Below are positions 16,658 to 24,822 of a DNA stretch of 55,823 nucleotides, piece by piece. How positions within the stretch are numbered: position 1 is the stretch's first letter; each line of letters starts with the position of its first letter. The position numbers were made by a program, and so were the translations under genes. Source of the DNA: JANRKF01 sp964518725 (GTDB lineage: Bacteria; Pseudomonadota; Alphaproteobacteria; Rickettsiales; SXRF01); the NCBI GenBank assembly GCA_964518725.1, contig CAZFKP010000018.1, forward strand, positions 1 to 55,823, read 5' to 3'. A model generated the notes under the pieces. It worked only from the letters and a program-made list of their open reading frames with translations, ran no database searches and had not been told where the DNA came from.

Positions 16658-17637
16658 ACGCGATACCCGATCTGAAAGCCATCGCCTCCGAACTGGCAGG
16701 CGTGAAGGCAACCGAAGTGGTGCCGGCAGCAGACGGCGGCAACAGCCGCGTCTACATGGTGGCAACCGCCGATAAGCTGTATGCGCTCAAGGAATATCCA
16801 TCGATTGAGAACGACCCGCGCAACCGCTTGGAAACCGAGCGGCACGCGCTGGAATTAATGCATTGGCACGGCGTCCATTCCGTGCCGGTGTGGCATAACG
16901 CATCGCCACCTTACGCGCTGATGGGCTGGGTTGATGGGGTTGTCATCACCGACCCGAAAGACGCCGATATTGACGATGCGGCAGTGTTCCTTGGCACCCT
17001 GCACCATATCAGCAAGAAAACCCCGCATGAAGATATGCCGCTCGCCTCCGAGGCCTGCCTCTCCGGCCAGATGATTGTCGATCAGCTTGAGAAGCGCGTG
17101 GCGGCACTCATGCCATATACCAAGGAAAATCCTGCGCTCATGCAATTTCTGTCGAAAACCTTTTTGCCGACATTCAGCAAGCGTTTTGTCGCCGCAAAAA
17201 AAACCTTTCCAGAATTCCAAGCGCCCCTGCCGACAGACCGGCAAACGCTGATCGCCGCTGATTTCGGCTTTCACAACATCATGCGGACGCTCGACGGCAG
17301 GCTCTATTTCATCGACTTTGAATATTTCGGCTGGGATGATCCGGTGAAGCTGATGTGCGACTTCCTGCTGCACCCGGCAACGCCGCTGTCAGAAGCCATG
17401 AAACAGAATTTCTATCGTTACATGCTGTCGATCTATGGCGAAGAAATTGCACCCCGATTCGCGGCCTATTTCCCGTTATTTGGCTTGCGCTGGACACTCA
17501 TTCTGTTAAACGAATTTATACCCGAACGGTGGCAGGCGCGGCAGAATGCACGCGGCGCACGTGATTGGGACGCCGTCAAAACCGAACAGCTGGCCAAGGC
17601 GGAGACGATGCTGAAAATAAGCGAGGAATTCAAGTAG
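16654..17637 (+). CDS. APH/choline-kinase-like phosphotransferase
   Basis: A 327-residue member of the aminoglycoside phosphotransferase/choline kinase fold. The catalytic loop is AADFGFHNIM, with Asp203 as presumed base and Asn208 as metal ligand, followed by the DFG-equivalent IDFEY (Asp221). The usual His before the catalytic Asp is Ala. LYALKEYP carries the N-lobe lysine. In a polysaccharide cluster such proteins may phosphorylate free sugars or glycan ends; resistance to antibiotics is unlikely here. It starts by a 4-nt overlap with the HAD gene and ends 2 bp before the transketolase gene, consistent with one transcript. Confidence 0.75.
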   Translation: MNAIPDLKAIASELAGVKATEVVPAADGGNSRVYMVATADKLYALKEYPSIENDPRNRLETERHALELMHWHGVHSVPVWHNASPPYALMGWVDGVVITDPKDADIDDAAVFLGTLHHISKKTPHEDMPLASEACLSGQMIVDQLEKRVAALMPYTKENPALMQFLSKTFLPTFSKRFVAAKKTFPEFQAPLPTDRQTLIAADFGFHNIMRTLDGRLYFIDFEYFGWDDPVKLMCDFLLHPATPLSEAMKQNFYRYMLSIYGEEIAPRFAAYFPLFGLRWTLILLNEFIPERWQARQNARGARDWDAVKTEQLAKAETMLKISEEFK

Positions 17638-17639
17638 CC

Positions 17640-18488
17640 ATGGTGCATCCGGTACAGCAACCTTACCCGCAATTTAATACCCCGGCGCTCGACAGCCGCT
17701 CGAAATATCTGCGCTCGCTGATGGTTCGGATGTTAAAAGGTGGCCGCCGCGGCCATATCGGCTCCACCCTGTCGCTCATCGAAATACTACGCGTGCTGTA
17801 CGATGACGTGTTGCGCTTCGATGCAAAAAACCCAGCCTGGAAAGAACGCGACCGCTGCGTACTGAGTAAAGGCCATGGCTGCATCGCACTGTTTGCCATC
17901 CTCGCCGACAAGGGATTTTTCCCAATGGCCGAACTCGACAAATTCTGCATGCCCGACGGCATCCTCGGCGGCCACCCCGAATATAAAAAAGTTCCCGGCG
18001 TTGAGGCCTCGACCGGCGCCCTCGGCCACGGGCTTTCCATCGGCGTCGGCATGGCGCTCGCCGCCCGCGCCGACAAGCGCGATTCAAAAATTTTTGTTAT
18101 CATGGGGGATGGTGAAATCAATGAAGGCTCGGTGTGGGAAGCGGCGATGACCGCCGGCAACCAAAAACTCGACAACCTCGTCGCTATGGTCGATTACAAT
18201 AAAATTCAATCCGCCGGCCCTACCCGCGACATCTGCAATCTGGAACCCCTCGCCGACAAGTGGCGCGCCTTCAACTTCGATGTAAAAGAAGTGGACGGGC
18301 ATGATGTGAGCGCGCTGCAAGAAACTCTAAAAGCGCCGCGCACCGCAGGCAAACCTACCGTCATCATCTGCCACACGGTGAAGGGCAAAGGCCTCTCTTT
18401 CGCCGAGAACGATCCGAAATGGCACCACCAGTCGAGTATCAAGCCGGATGTGTTTGCACAGATGGATCAGGAGTTCGCCTATGCGTAA
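17640..18488 (+). CDS. Transketolase, N-terminal (TPP-binding) subunit
   Basis: The 282-residue protein corresponds to the N-terminal third of transketolase, with GHIGSTLS, the LSKGHG segment and the thiamine diphosphate motif GDGEINEGSVWEAA...DYNKIQ. It should assemble with the product of the next gene into one active enzyme transferring two-carbon units between sugars. Split transketolases of this kind are frequent in secondary carbohydrate clusters, separate from the housekeeping single-chain enzyme. Here it could supply sedoheptulose 7-phosphate to the GmhA-like isomerase, or act on an activated sugar. The start codon follows the kinase stop by 2 bp; the 3' end overlaps the partner by 8 nt. 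Confidence 0.9.
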   Translation: MVHPVQQPYPQFNTPALDSRSKYLRSLMVRMLKGGRRGHIGSTLSLIEILRVLYDDVLRFDAKNPAWKERDRCVLSKGHGCIALFAILADKGFFPMAELDKFCMPDGILGGHPEYKKVPGVEASTGALGHGLSIGVGMALAARADKRDSKIFVIMGDGEINEGSVWEAAMTAGNQKLDNLVAMVDYNKIQSAGPTRDICNLEPLADKWRAFNFDVKEVDGHDVSALQETLKAPRTAGKPTVIICHTVKGKGLSFAENDPKWHHQSSIKPDVFAQMDQEFAYA

Positions 18489-19437
18489 AACCTGTGTCGA
18501 TATGGTGTATACTCTGGCAAAAAAAGATAAGCGCGTCGTGTTTATCGGCTCGGATCTTTCGCCCGGCCTGTTGAAAGACATGAAAATAGAGATGCCGGAT
18601 CGTTATTTCATGGAAGGCGTCGCCGAACAGAACATCATCGGCATGGCCGCTGGTTTCGCGCTCGAAGGCTACATTCCCTATGTGAATACCATTGCCACAT
18701 TCATCACGCGCCGCTGCTTCGAGCAGGTCGCGGTCGATGCCTGCCTGCACCACCTGCCCATCCGCCTCATCGCCAATGGCGGCGGGCTTGTCTATGCACC
18801 GCTTGGGCCAACCCACCTCGCCATTGAAGACATCGCCATCATGCGGAGCCTGCCGAACATGACCGTTGTCGCTGTGAGTGATGCTGAAGAAATGACGCGC
18901 TTCATGGAAGCCTCGCTCGACTGGCCGCACCCGATTTACATCCGCATGGCCAAAGGCGGCGATCCCGTCATCAGCAAAGCCGAGCTCGGTTTTGAAATCG
19001 GCAAAGCTATTCTGGTGAGGGATACGAAAGCCGCCAAGCCCGTCGTGCTCATCACCACCGGCATCACGACAAGCCGCGCGATGCAAGCCGCCGAACAACT
19101 CGAAAAAGACGGCATCCACGCAAACGTGCTGCACATCCACACCATCAAGCCGCTTGACGAGCATGCGGTGCTGGAACAGGCGGCTGGCGCCTCGCTGGTC
19201 ATGACCATTGAAGAACACACGCTCATTGGCGGCCTCGGCAGCGCGGTCACAGAATGCCTGATGGATAACGCCGCCGGAAACGTCACTTTCCGCCGCCTCG
19301 GCATTCCGGACAGCTTCGCCAAGCATTATGGCGGACAGGATGACTTGCTCACCACCTACGGACTCCAACCCAACCAGATCGCACAGTCTGTGCGTGGAGC
19401 ACTCAGCGAGAAATCGAATGTCCGACTTTTTGCGTGA
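18481..19437 (+). CDS. Transketolase, C-terminal (pyrimidine-binding) subunit
   Basis: This 318-residue protein holds the transketolase pyrimidine-binding domain, with the catalytic glutamate region EGVAEQNIIGMAAGFAL and the TFITRR segment, and the C-terminal transketolase domain (LHIHTIKPLDEHAV). It is the partner of the preceding subunit, translated from an ATG within its last codons (8-nt overlap), which favours equal production. It overlaps the oxygenase gene downstream by 20 nt. There are no other pentose phosphate genes nearby, so a role in the glycan cluster rather than central metabolism is likely. Confidence 0.9.
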   Translation: MRKTCVDMVYTLAKKDKRVVFIGSDLSPGLLKDMKIEMPDRYFMEGVAEQNIIGMAAGFALEGYIPYVNTIATFITRRCFEQVAVDACLHHLPIRLIANGGGLVYAPLGPTHLAIEDIAIMRSLPNMTVVAVSDAEEMTRFMEASLDWPHPIYIRMAKGGDPVISKAELGFEIGKAILVRDTKAAKPVVLITTGITTSRAMQAAEQLEKDGIHANVLHIHTIKPLDEHAVLEQAAGASLVMTIEEHTLIGGLGSAVTECLMDNAAGNVTFRRLGIPDSFAKHYGGQDDLLTTYGLQPNQIAQSVRGALSEKSNVRLFA

Positions 19438-20221
19438 TGACGAGCGCACATTGTGCGACAGCTTCGTGAAAAACGGCATCGTCAAAATCGCCGCTGAAGA
19501 CAAGCGTGCCCTCGACAGAATCCGCGATTGCGTGGTAACGGCGAGTGCCAGCGCACTCTCGCTTCCCCAACCGAAAGACCACGGTGCGTTTCTGGACACC
19601 ATCCACCAGCATGTGACGGTGGAGAAACTCAACGCGTTCCGGCTTTCCGTCTTCGAGGCAATGAACAAAGAAGGCTGGTTCCGCGAAGCCTATTTCTCGG
19701 TTGCACGCAAAACGCTTGAAACCCTGGTCGGCAACGAGTTGGTGATGCAGCGACGCGTGAACATCAGCATTCAATTGCCGGACGACGACAGCTCGCTGCT
19801 ACCGATTCATTCGGACGTATGGTCAGGCGATTCGCCCTACGAGGTAGTGCTATGGGTGCCCTATTCCGATTGTTACGGCACCAAAGCTATGTATTATACG
19901 CATGCCGACACCGATGCATCCGTCCAACCCATGCTCTCACAACATAAGACCGCCGAGGATCTTTACCAAGCCGTGGCGAAAGAATCGCCGTTTATGGAGC
20001 TATCCTATGGCGAAGTATTGATTTTTACCCAGAACATCATGCACGGCAACCGGGTAAACACCGAGAAGGAAACGCGCTGGTCATCGAATTGCCGCTTCAA
20101 ATCGGCTCTCAGCCCCTATGCCGACAAAAAACTCGGTGAGTTCTTCGAACCGATCACGCTCCGCCCAACAACCAGGCTGGGGCTACGTTACCAGCTCCCA
20201 AAAGGCTTTGACATCGCCTGA
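19418..20221 (+). CDS. 2-oxoglutarate/Fe(II) oxygenase of a sporadic carbohydrate cluster
   Basis: The 267-residue protein resembles the oxygenase named in TIGRFAMs, as I recall, 'sporadic carbohydrate cluster 2OG-Fe(II) oxygenase'. The double-stranded beta-helix metal triad is visible as His131 and Asp133 in PIHSDVWSGDSP and His209 in IMHGNRVN; an arginine shortly after (ETRWSSNCRFKS) would bind 2-oxoglutarate. It would hydroxylate or oxidise a sugar or its precursor in the cytoplasm. It starts inside the transketolase gene (20-nt overlap). A small LIC12192-like gene downstream supports assignment to this cassette type. The substrate is unknown. Confidence 0.75.
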   Translation: MSDFLRDDERTLCDSFVKNGIVKIAAEDKRALDRIRDCVVTASASALSLPQPKDHGAFLDTIHQHVTVEKLNAFRLSVFEAMNKEGWFREAYFSVARKTLETLVGNELVMQRRVNISIQLPDDDSSLLPIHSDVWSGDSPYEVVLWVPYSDCYGTKAMYYTHADTDASVQPMLSQHKTAEDLYQAVAKESPFMELSYGEVLIFTQNIMHGNRVNTEKETRWSSNCRFKSALSPYADKKLGEFFEPITLRPTTRLGLRYQLPKGFDIA

Positions 20222-20280
20222 TTAAAATATTAAGGTTTTCCACCTATTACAAAAACTAATTAATATATTTTTAATCAATA
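20222..20280. other. AT-rich intergenic break in the glycan cluster
   Basis: This 59-bp stretch is almost all A and T (for example ACTAATTAATATATTTTTAATC) while its neighbours are GC-rich, and it interrupts a run of overlapping genes. It may hold a promoter for the fusion gene at 20281, or be the junction of an insertion. I saw no clear -35/-10 pair, terminator or Shine-Dalgarno sequence in it. Confidence 0.4.
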
Positions 20281-22887
20281 ATGGTCACCGCCGCTCCCGA
20301 ACCGATCAACGGAATGATCGCTGCCACATTGAAGGGCGCGCACATTGCGCTCATGCGCCGCCGCGATGGCGTGCAGGTAGCAAACAAGCCCGATGGCAGC
20401 TTTGTCAGCTCCGGCGACTACCAATCGCAGCAGATCATCGAAGCGGAACTTAGTAAGATTTCTCCTGCCGTCGCTGCATCGCTCGGCGTAGACAGTATCG
20501 ACTTCCTGATGGAAGAATCGCTCGACGGCACGAAACACGATTTCGCCAAACGGCTTAAGGGCGCGCACTGGGTTGTTGACCCGATCGACGGCACGATCGG
20601 TTACAAGCAGAAGCATGGCGACAATCCACCCAAACCATGGGCCGTGTCGATTGCGCTGGAAAAAGATGGTGAGACGATTGCCGCCGTCGTCTATGAGGCC
20701 GCACCGAGCGAATATGCCACCAAAGATTTTGACAAAATCACCCCGAATACGCCGCAGGGGAAAATTTTCTGGGCGCACCGCGACGCACCGCATGCCCAGC
20801 GCCTCGAAGGCGGATTTTCTGTCACCCCCGCGAACGATGCCGTTTCGTACAGACAGCGCACCCGACCGGAAGACGGCCTGCTGACGCTCGAAGAACCGCT
20901 GCCGGAACTCACGGTTGACTTCTCGCGCGCCACCAGCACGACACTCACCAAAAACATCCGGATCGATCGCACACACCCATTCGTTGACGGCTTTTTCCAG
21001 GACGGCCAAACCCGCAACACCGCGCAACAGACAACCTACAAAGCCGACTTCCTGAAACGCTGCGGCCTTGGCCAAGGCGATTACCAGGATTGCTATTCCG
21101 CCGTCGCCGGCGCCATGGCCGCAGCGGATGGACGCACCAGCGCATTCCTTGCCGGACGCTGCTTCCCGTGGGATGCTTCCGCCGCACGGCTCATCCTCGA
21201 AAAGTCCGGCACGCCGTTTATGGAGTATTCCATTCCCGGTGCCGGTGCCGAGCGTACCATGTTGATCGCCGGGCGCGATCCGGCTACAATCACTAGGATG
21301 AAAGATACCGTCGGCAAAATGCAGGATGACCAAGGCCGCGCCATCGTCGGCCAGCCCGTCGGCACAACACGCCGTGGTTTTCTGGGAACTGTGGCGGCGC
21401 TGGGAGCAACAGTCCTCGGCACATTCGGATTGCAGGGTGATTCCACCGCGCCCAGAACGGCAACAGCCGCGGATACCCCCTCTGCACCGCCCGTCATCAA
21501 CCCCACCGTCATCGACCGCCTGCCGGGCAATGTCCCGGAACTGGAAAAGCTTTCCGACGAACAGAAAATCCTGCTTGCGGCCTGCACGGCATCCGGCTGC
21601 GACGCCGTCGCCTACTACACCCACAACGAGCAGGGAAGCTATTCGCAAACCCAGCGCATCACCATGTACCCGCCGGAATATTATACGGGCGGCACTGAAA
21701 AACCTACCTTCGCCGAGTCGATTGCCGGCTACCAGATGAACACCCATTCCGGTGAAGCGGAATTACGCGCCAACAAACACTACCATATTCCGGTCTATGC
21801 AACAGAGCGCGATGGCAGCGCCACCAACCAGATCAAGGGCATCATCGTCCTTCATGCGCCAACCCATGAATTCAGCCAATTACAAGCCAGCAGCAGCGAC
21901 GACAAGAACGACATGCGCGAACCGGTTGCAAGTCGTCTGGCCAAGCTCAAAATGGCCGGCGACATCGTCGCCGAACATCAGGATTTATTTGGCGCAACCG
22001 GCGAGCTGCTCAGAAAACGCGAAGAGCATCACCGCACCATCGACAATAAAATCATCTACTTCACCAAGCTGGTGGCCGACACCAAGGCGACCCTCACCAC
22101 CGATAGCGAGCAGCTATCGCACATGGACGGCGTGACCGACCTGATGGACATCGCCGTTGGTTCGGTAGTGGCAAAAGGCAGCAAACAGGCGCAACTTATC
22201 CATGCACTTACCGAGCTGCACGATGTCGGGAAAATCCAGATGTCCTCGGCCTACATGCGCCCGTGGGTGAAAGAAAAGACTGCCGAGATACAGAAATATT
22301 TCGATGGCGAGAACCACAACCACCCGTTGTTCACCTTGCTGGAGCTGCTGCTTTATCCCACCGATGCAAAAACCACCAGCGCCCACCATCACGGAATATT
22401 CCGTTACGACAATGAGCAGCTCAAAGCCAAGCTCGGCGTCGATATGGGCAAATACACCATCCTTGCCGACAATATGAAGCTGCAGGATGTTTCACCTCTT
22501 TCCCGCCTCATGCGCGTCTGCGATGTCACCGAAGCCATCACCGGCACCCGCACCGACAAACCGATCCACGTCGCGATGCAAGAACTTGCCGATAAGGTAA
22601 AAATACAAGGCGACAAAGGCGAAATCGCCCCAAACAGTATTGATCCAGATTACCTCTGCTACGCCATCCAAGATGGGCTATTTAAGAAATATGGCGAACT
22701 GCGCGGAGCCGAATGGAAAGATAAGTCCGGCGTCGGCAAATATGATGCCGCACAGGTCGAGACAACGGGTGCTGCAATTCTCGAACGCTTCGGCTGGAAC
22801 CAGCAAAAACACGAGGCCGTCAAGGCCGCGCTGCAACACGACCCGTTGATTGTCGAGAACAGCCAGCGCTCCATCATCGCCCGTTGA
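20281..22887 (+). CDS. Fusion: IMPase/CysQ-like phosphatase, hydrophobic segment, HD-GYP-like domain
   Basis: This 868-residue protein has three parts. Residues 1-340 are an inositol monophosphatase/3',5'-bisphosphate nucleotidase-like domain with a complete metal site: Glu78-Glu79, DPIDGT at 100-105 and WDASAA at 297-302. Residues 364-388 begin with Arg-Arg-Gly-Phe-Leu-Gly and continue as a hydrophobic run, resembling an internal twin-arginine or membrane segment. Residues about 420-600 look like a sensor region, and about 620-830 form an HD-GYP-like domain with His647-Asp648 in HDVGK, His702-704 and Asp748 in RVCDVTEAITGTR, but no GYP motif. I know no described protein of this architecture. 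It sits between two 'sporadic carbohydrate' genes but is not coupled to the upstream one. Both parts could be hydrolases; substrates are unknown. Confidence 0.78.
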   Translation: MVTAAPEPINGMIAATLKGAHIALMRRRDGVQVANKPDGSFVSSGDYQSQQIIEAELSKISPAVAASLGVDSIDFLMEESLDGTKHDFAKRLKGAHWVVDPIDGTIGYKQKHGDNPPKPWAVSIALEKDGETIAAVVYEAAPSEYATKDFDKITPNTPQGKIFWAHRDAPHAQRLEGGFSVTPANDAVSYRQRTRPEDGLLTLEEPLPELTVDFSRATSTTLTKNIRIDRTHPFVDGFFQDGQTRNTAQQTTYKADFLKRCGLGQGDYQDCYSAVAGAMAAADGRTSAFLAGRCFPWDASAARLILEKSGTPFMEYSIPGAGAERTMLIAGRDPATITRMKDTVGKMQDDQGRAIVGQPVGTTRRGFLGTVAALGATVLGTFGLQGDSTAPRTATAADTPSAPPVINPTVIDRLPGNVPELEKLSDEQKILLAACTASGCDAVAYYTHNEQGSYSQTQRITMYPPEYYTGGTEKPTFAESIAGYQMNTHSGEAELRANKHYHIPVYATERDGSATNQIKGIIVLHAPTHEFSQLQASSSDDKNDMREPVASRLAKLKMAGDIVAEHQDLFGATGELLRKREEHHRTIDNKIIYFTKLVADTKATLTTDSEQLSHMDGVTDLMDIAVGSVVAKGSKQAQLIHALTELHDVGKIQMSSAYMRPWVKEKTAEIQKYFDGENHNHPLFTLLELLLYPTDAKTTSAHHHGIFRYDNEQLKAKLGVDMGKYTILADNMKLQDVSPLSRLMRVCDVTEAITGTRTDKPIHVAMQELADKVKIQGDKGEIAPNSIDPDYLCYAIQDGLFKKYGELRGAEWKDKSGVGKYDAAQVETTGAAILERFGWNQQKHEAVKAALQHDPLIVENSQRSIIAR

Positions 22888-22929
22888 TTTTTCCCTGCCA
22901 AACTCAGTAAATCATGCTACAGTCGGCGC

Positions 22930-23373
22930 ATGGCATCAAACAGGCAAGGTTACCGCGGTTATATCTGCGCCCGCATGGAAATGGGGCGCTCAACGCCGCA
23001 GCATATCCAGCAACTCGTCATCCGCGATTACTGCGCGAAGCGTGATATGCGTTTTTTGCTCTCGGCCACCGAATATTGCATGCCGGGCTGTACCCTGATC
23101 CTGGACGCCGTGCTCGCTGACCTCGATGCGCTCGACGGCATTGTGATGTATAGCCTCTACCAGATGCCAACCTCCAAGAACAAGCGCATGGCCATGTATG
23201 CGGCGCTATTCGCCAGCGGCTGTGAGCTGCACTGCGCGGCAGAGGGGCATGCCATCCGCAATTGGGACGATGCGAACCGCATTGAGGATATCTGGCTGGT
23301 AGCGGAGGCGATGCAGGGGCAATCGCCCGATATCTTTACAACGCTTGCCGCGTGGGATAAACCTGCCGCATGA
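22930..23373 (+). CDS. LIC12192-like 'sporadic carbohydrate cluster' protein
   Basis: This 147-residue soluble protein resembles the small family I recall as TIGR04323 (LIC12192 family), named only for its recurring presence in carbohydrate biosynthesis cassettes. Family-like features are the opening GYRGYICARMEMGRSTPQHIQQ, the central LLSATEYCMPGCTLIL and the YSLYQMP segment. Cysteines 50 and 54 and nearby acidic residues could form a site, but no function is established to my knowledge. It comes shortly after the fusion gene and overlaps the next methyltransferase by 4 nt. Confidence 0.68.
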   Translation: MASNRQGYRGYICARMEMGRSTPQHIQQLVIRDYCAKRDMRFLLSATEYCMPGCTLILDAVLADLDALDGIVMYSLYQMPTSKNKRMAMYAALFASGCELHCAAEGHAIRNWDDANRIEDIWLVAEAMQGQSPDIFTTLAAWDKPAA

Positions 23374-24032
23374 ATGAGCTCAACTTCCTCGAAGCGTACC
23401 AGAAAAAAACCGCGCGTAACTATATCGAGCGGGTGACCGCACACAGCAAAGCCGAGTGTGCAGAAAAAGCAAAACAATGGGGCTTCGATTACTGGGATGG
23501 CGAACGGCATCTCGGTTATGGCGGCTATAAATATGATGGGCGCTGGCTGCCAATTGCGGGAGACATTGCCACACATTACGGCCTGAAAGCCGGCGATAAA
23601 ATATTAGACATCGGCTGCGGCAAGGCCTTCCTGCTGTATGAATTCACCAACGCCGTCGCAGGTATCGAAATTGCCGGGCTGGATATTTCGGAATACGGCA
23701 TCGAACACGCGAAGGAAGAAGCCAAGCCATTCCTGACACATGGCAACGCCACCACGCTCCCCTACCCTGATAAGCATTTCGACTTTGTCTATTCGATCAA
23801 TTGCTTCCACAATCTGAAAATTGATGAACTCAAGATGGCGGTGCAGGAAATGCAGCGCGTCGGTAAGGGCAGAAAATGGCTGTGCATCGAGAGCTACCGC
23901 AATGAATCCGAAAAGGCGAACTTGCTCTACTGGCAGCTCACCTGCGAGTCGTTCTTCCGCCCCGACGGCTGGAAATTCCTGTGTAAGGAATGGGGTTACG
24001 ATGGCGACATCGGCTTCATTTATTTCGAATAG
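23370..24032 (+). CDS. SAM-dependent methyltransferase (class I)
   Basis: A 220-residue methyltransferase with motif I in DKILDIGCGKAFLLYEF, the strand-2 acidic residue in GLDISEYGIEHA, and motif IV-like FDFVYSINCFHNL. The N-terminal 60 residues, containing a tryptophan/tyrosine-rich stretch (WGFDYWDGERHLGYGGYKYDGRW), form a cap probably recognising the acceptor. Such proteins methylate sugars or carboxyl groups in surface glycan pathways. It is coupled by an ATGA overlap to the LIC12192-like gene, which suggests the two act together. Confidence 0.76.
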   Translation: MNELNFLEAYQKKTARNYIERVTAHSKAECAEKAKQWGFDYWDGERHLGYGGYKYDGRWLPIAGDIATHYGLKAGDKILDIGCGKAFLLYEFTNAVAGIEIAGLDISEYGIEHAKEEAKPFLTHGNATTLPYPDKHFDFVYSINCFHNLKIDELKMAVQEMQRVGKGRKWLCIESYRNESEKANLLYWQLTCESFFRPDGWKFLCKEWGYDGDIGFIYFE

Positions 24033-24036
24033 CCGC

Positions 24037-24822
24037 ATGCGCCAACTTGCAAAAAAAACGTTCGTCATCGTGTTCAACGGGTTTGTGAATCGCGTGCTGC
24101 GCCAAGTGCACCTCAACGTCTTTTGGGGTAACCTGTTACTTACACTGAATAAAAGCGCTGGTTTCCTGGAGAATCAAAAATTCCAGCACTGCCTGAAATC
24201 TATTGAAGGCTCGCACCAGTACGATGCTTACCGCGCCCCGGGATCCATCGCGTGGAGGCTACATACGCTGGTCTGGGCGGCGGAGAACGCAGCGAAGCTA
24301 CCAGGCGATTTTGTCGAATGCGGTGTATTCAAAGGTGACATGAGCTGGGTCATCACCGAGATGCTGGGATTCGGCGCACTACCTAAAACATTTTATCTCT
24401 ATGATACATTTGCCGGGTTTTCCGAAAAATATTCTTCGCCAGAAGATTTCCCCGATGCACCAAATTTTTATGCTTACGCTAATATTATTTACAGTGATGA
24501 GAACCTGTATCCCAGCGTGACACAACGTTTCTCCCATTTACCAAATGTTCGCGTAGTGCAGGGTGTGGTGCCCGACATTCTCGGCACAACCTGCCCGAAT
24601 GCCATCGCATTCCTGCATGTCGATCTCAATTCACCAGCGGCAGAGTTGGCGGCGCTTGAAGCACTGTTCGATAAGATGGTGCCCGGCGGCTACGTAGTGT
24701 TTGATGATTATGGCTGGTTCGCCGCCCGCAAGCAGAAGGACGCGATTGACGGCTTCATGAACCCACGCGGCTACACCGTGCTCGAACTTCCCACCGGGCA
24801 GGGTCTCGTTATCAAGCGATGA
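24037..24822 (+). CDS. TylF/MycF-type sugar O-methyltransferase
   Basis: The 261-residue protein looks like the TylF/MycF family of metal-dependent sugar O-methyltransferases (macrocin O-methyltransferase type). Motifs are DFVECGVFKGDMSWVI for SAM binding, FYLYDTFAGFSE, and the metal-site aspartates in LHVDLNSPAAE and VVFDDYGW. In surface glycans this activity typically caps or decorates a sugar hydroxyl. I start at ATG 24037, 4 bp after the previous stop codon; a longer in-frame reading exists but lies within the upstream gene. It overlaps the RmlD-like gene by 4 nt. Confidence 0.83.
   Translation: MRQLAKKTFVIVFNGFVNRVLRQVHLNVFWGNLLLTLNKSAGFLENQKFQHCLKSIEGSHQYDAYRAPGSIAWRLHTLVWAAENAAKLPGDFVECGVFKGDMSWVITEMLGFGALPKTFYLYDTFAGFSEKYSSPEDFPDAPNFYAYANIIYSDENLYPSVTQRFSHLPNVRVVQGVVPDILGTTCPNAIAFLHVDLNSPAAELAALEALFDKMVPGGYVVFDDYGWFAARKQKDAIDGFMNPRGYTVLELPTGQGLVIKR

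Noticed and set aside
16654..17637. Aminoglycoside resistance gene
   Set aside because: The fold matches, but the gene is embedded in a sugar operon with 4-nt coupling; the family includes many sugar and choline kinases.
18439..19668. Minus-strand open frame of 409 codons opposite transketolase and oxygenase
   Set aside because: Plus-strand transketolase motifs are unmistakable, and the antisense translation has no recognisable motif or ribosome-binding site.
20275..21747. Long minus-strand open frame (490 codons) opposite the fusion gene
   Set aside because: It is antisense to a region with intact IMPase motifs; its translation is Arg/Gly/His-rich without any domain, as expected for a shadow frame in GC-rich DNA.
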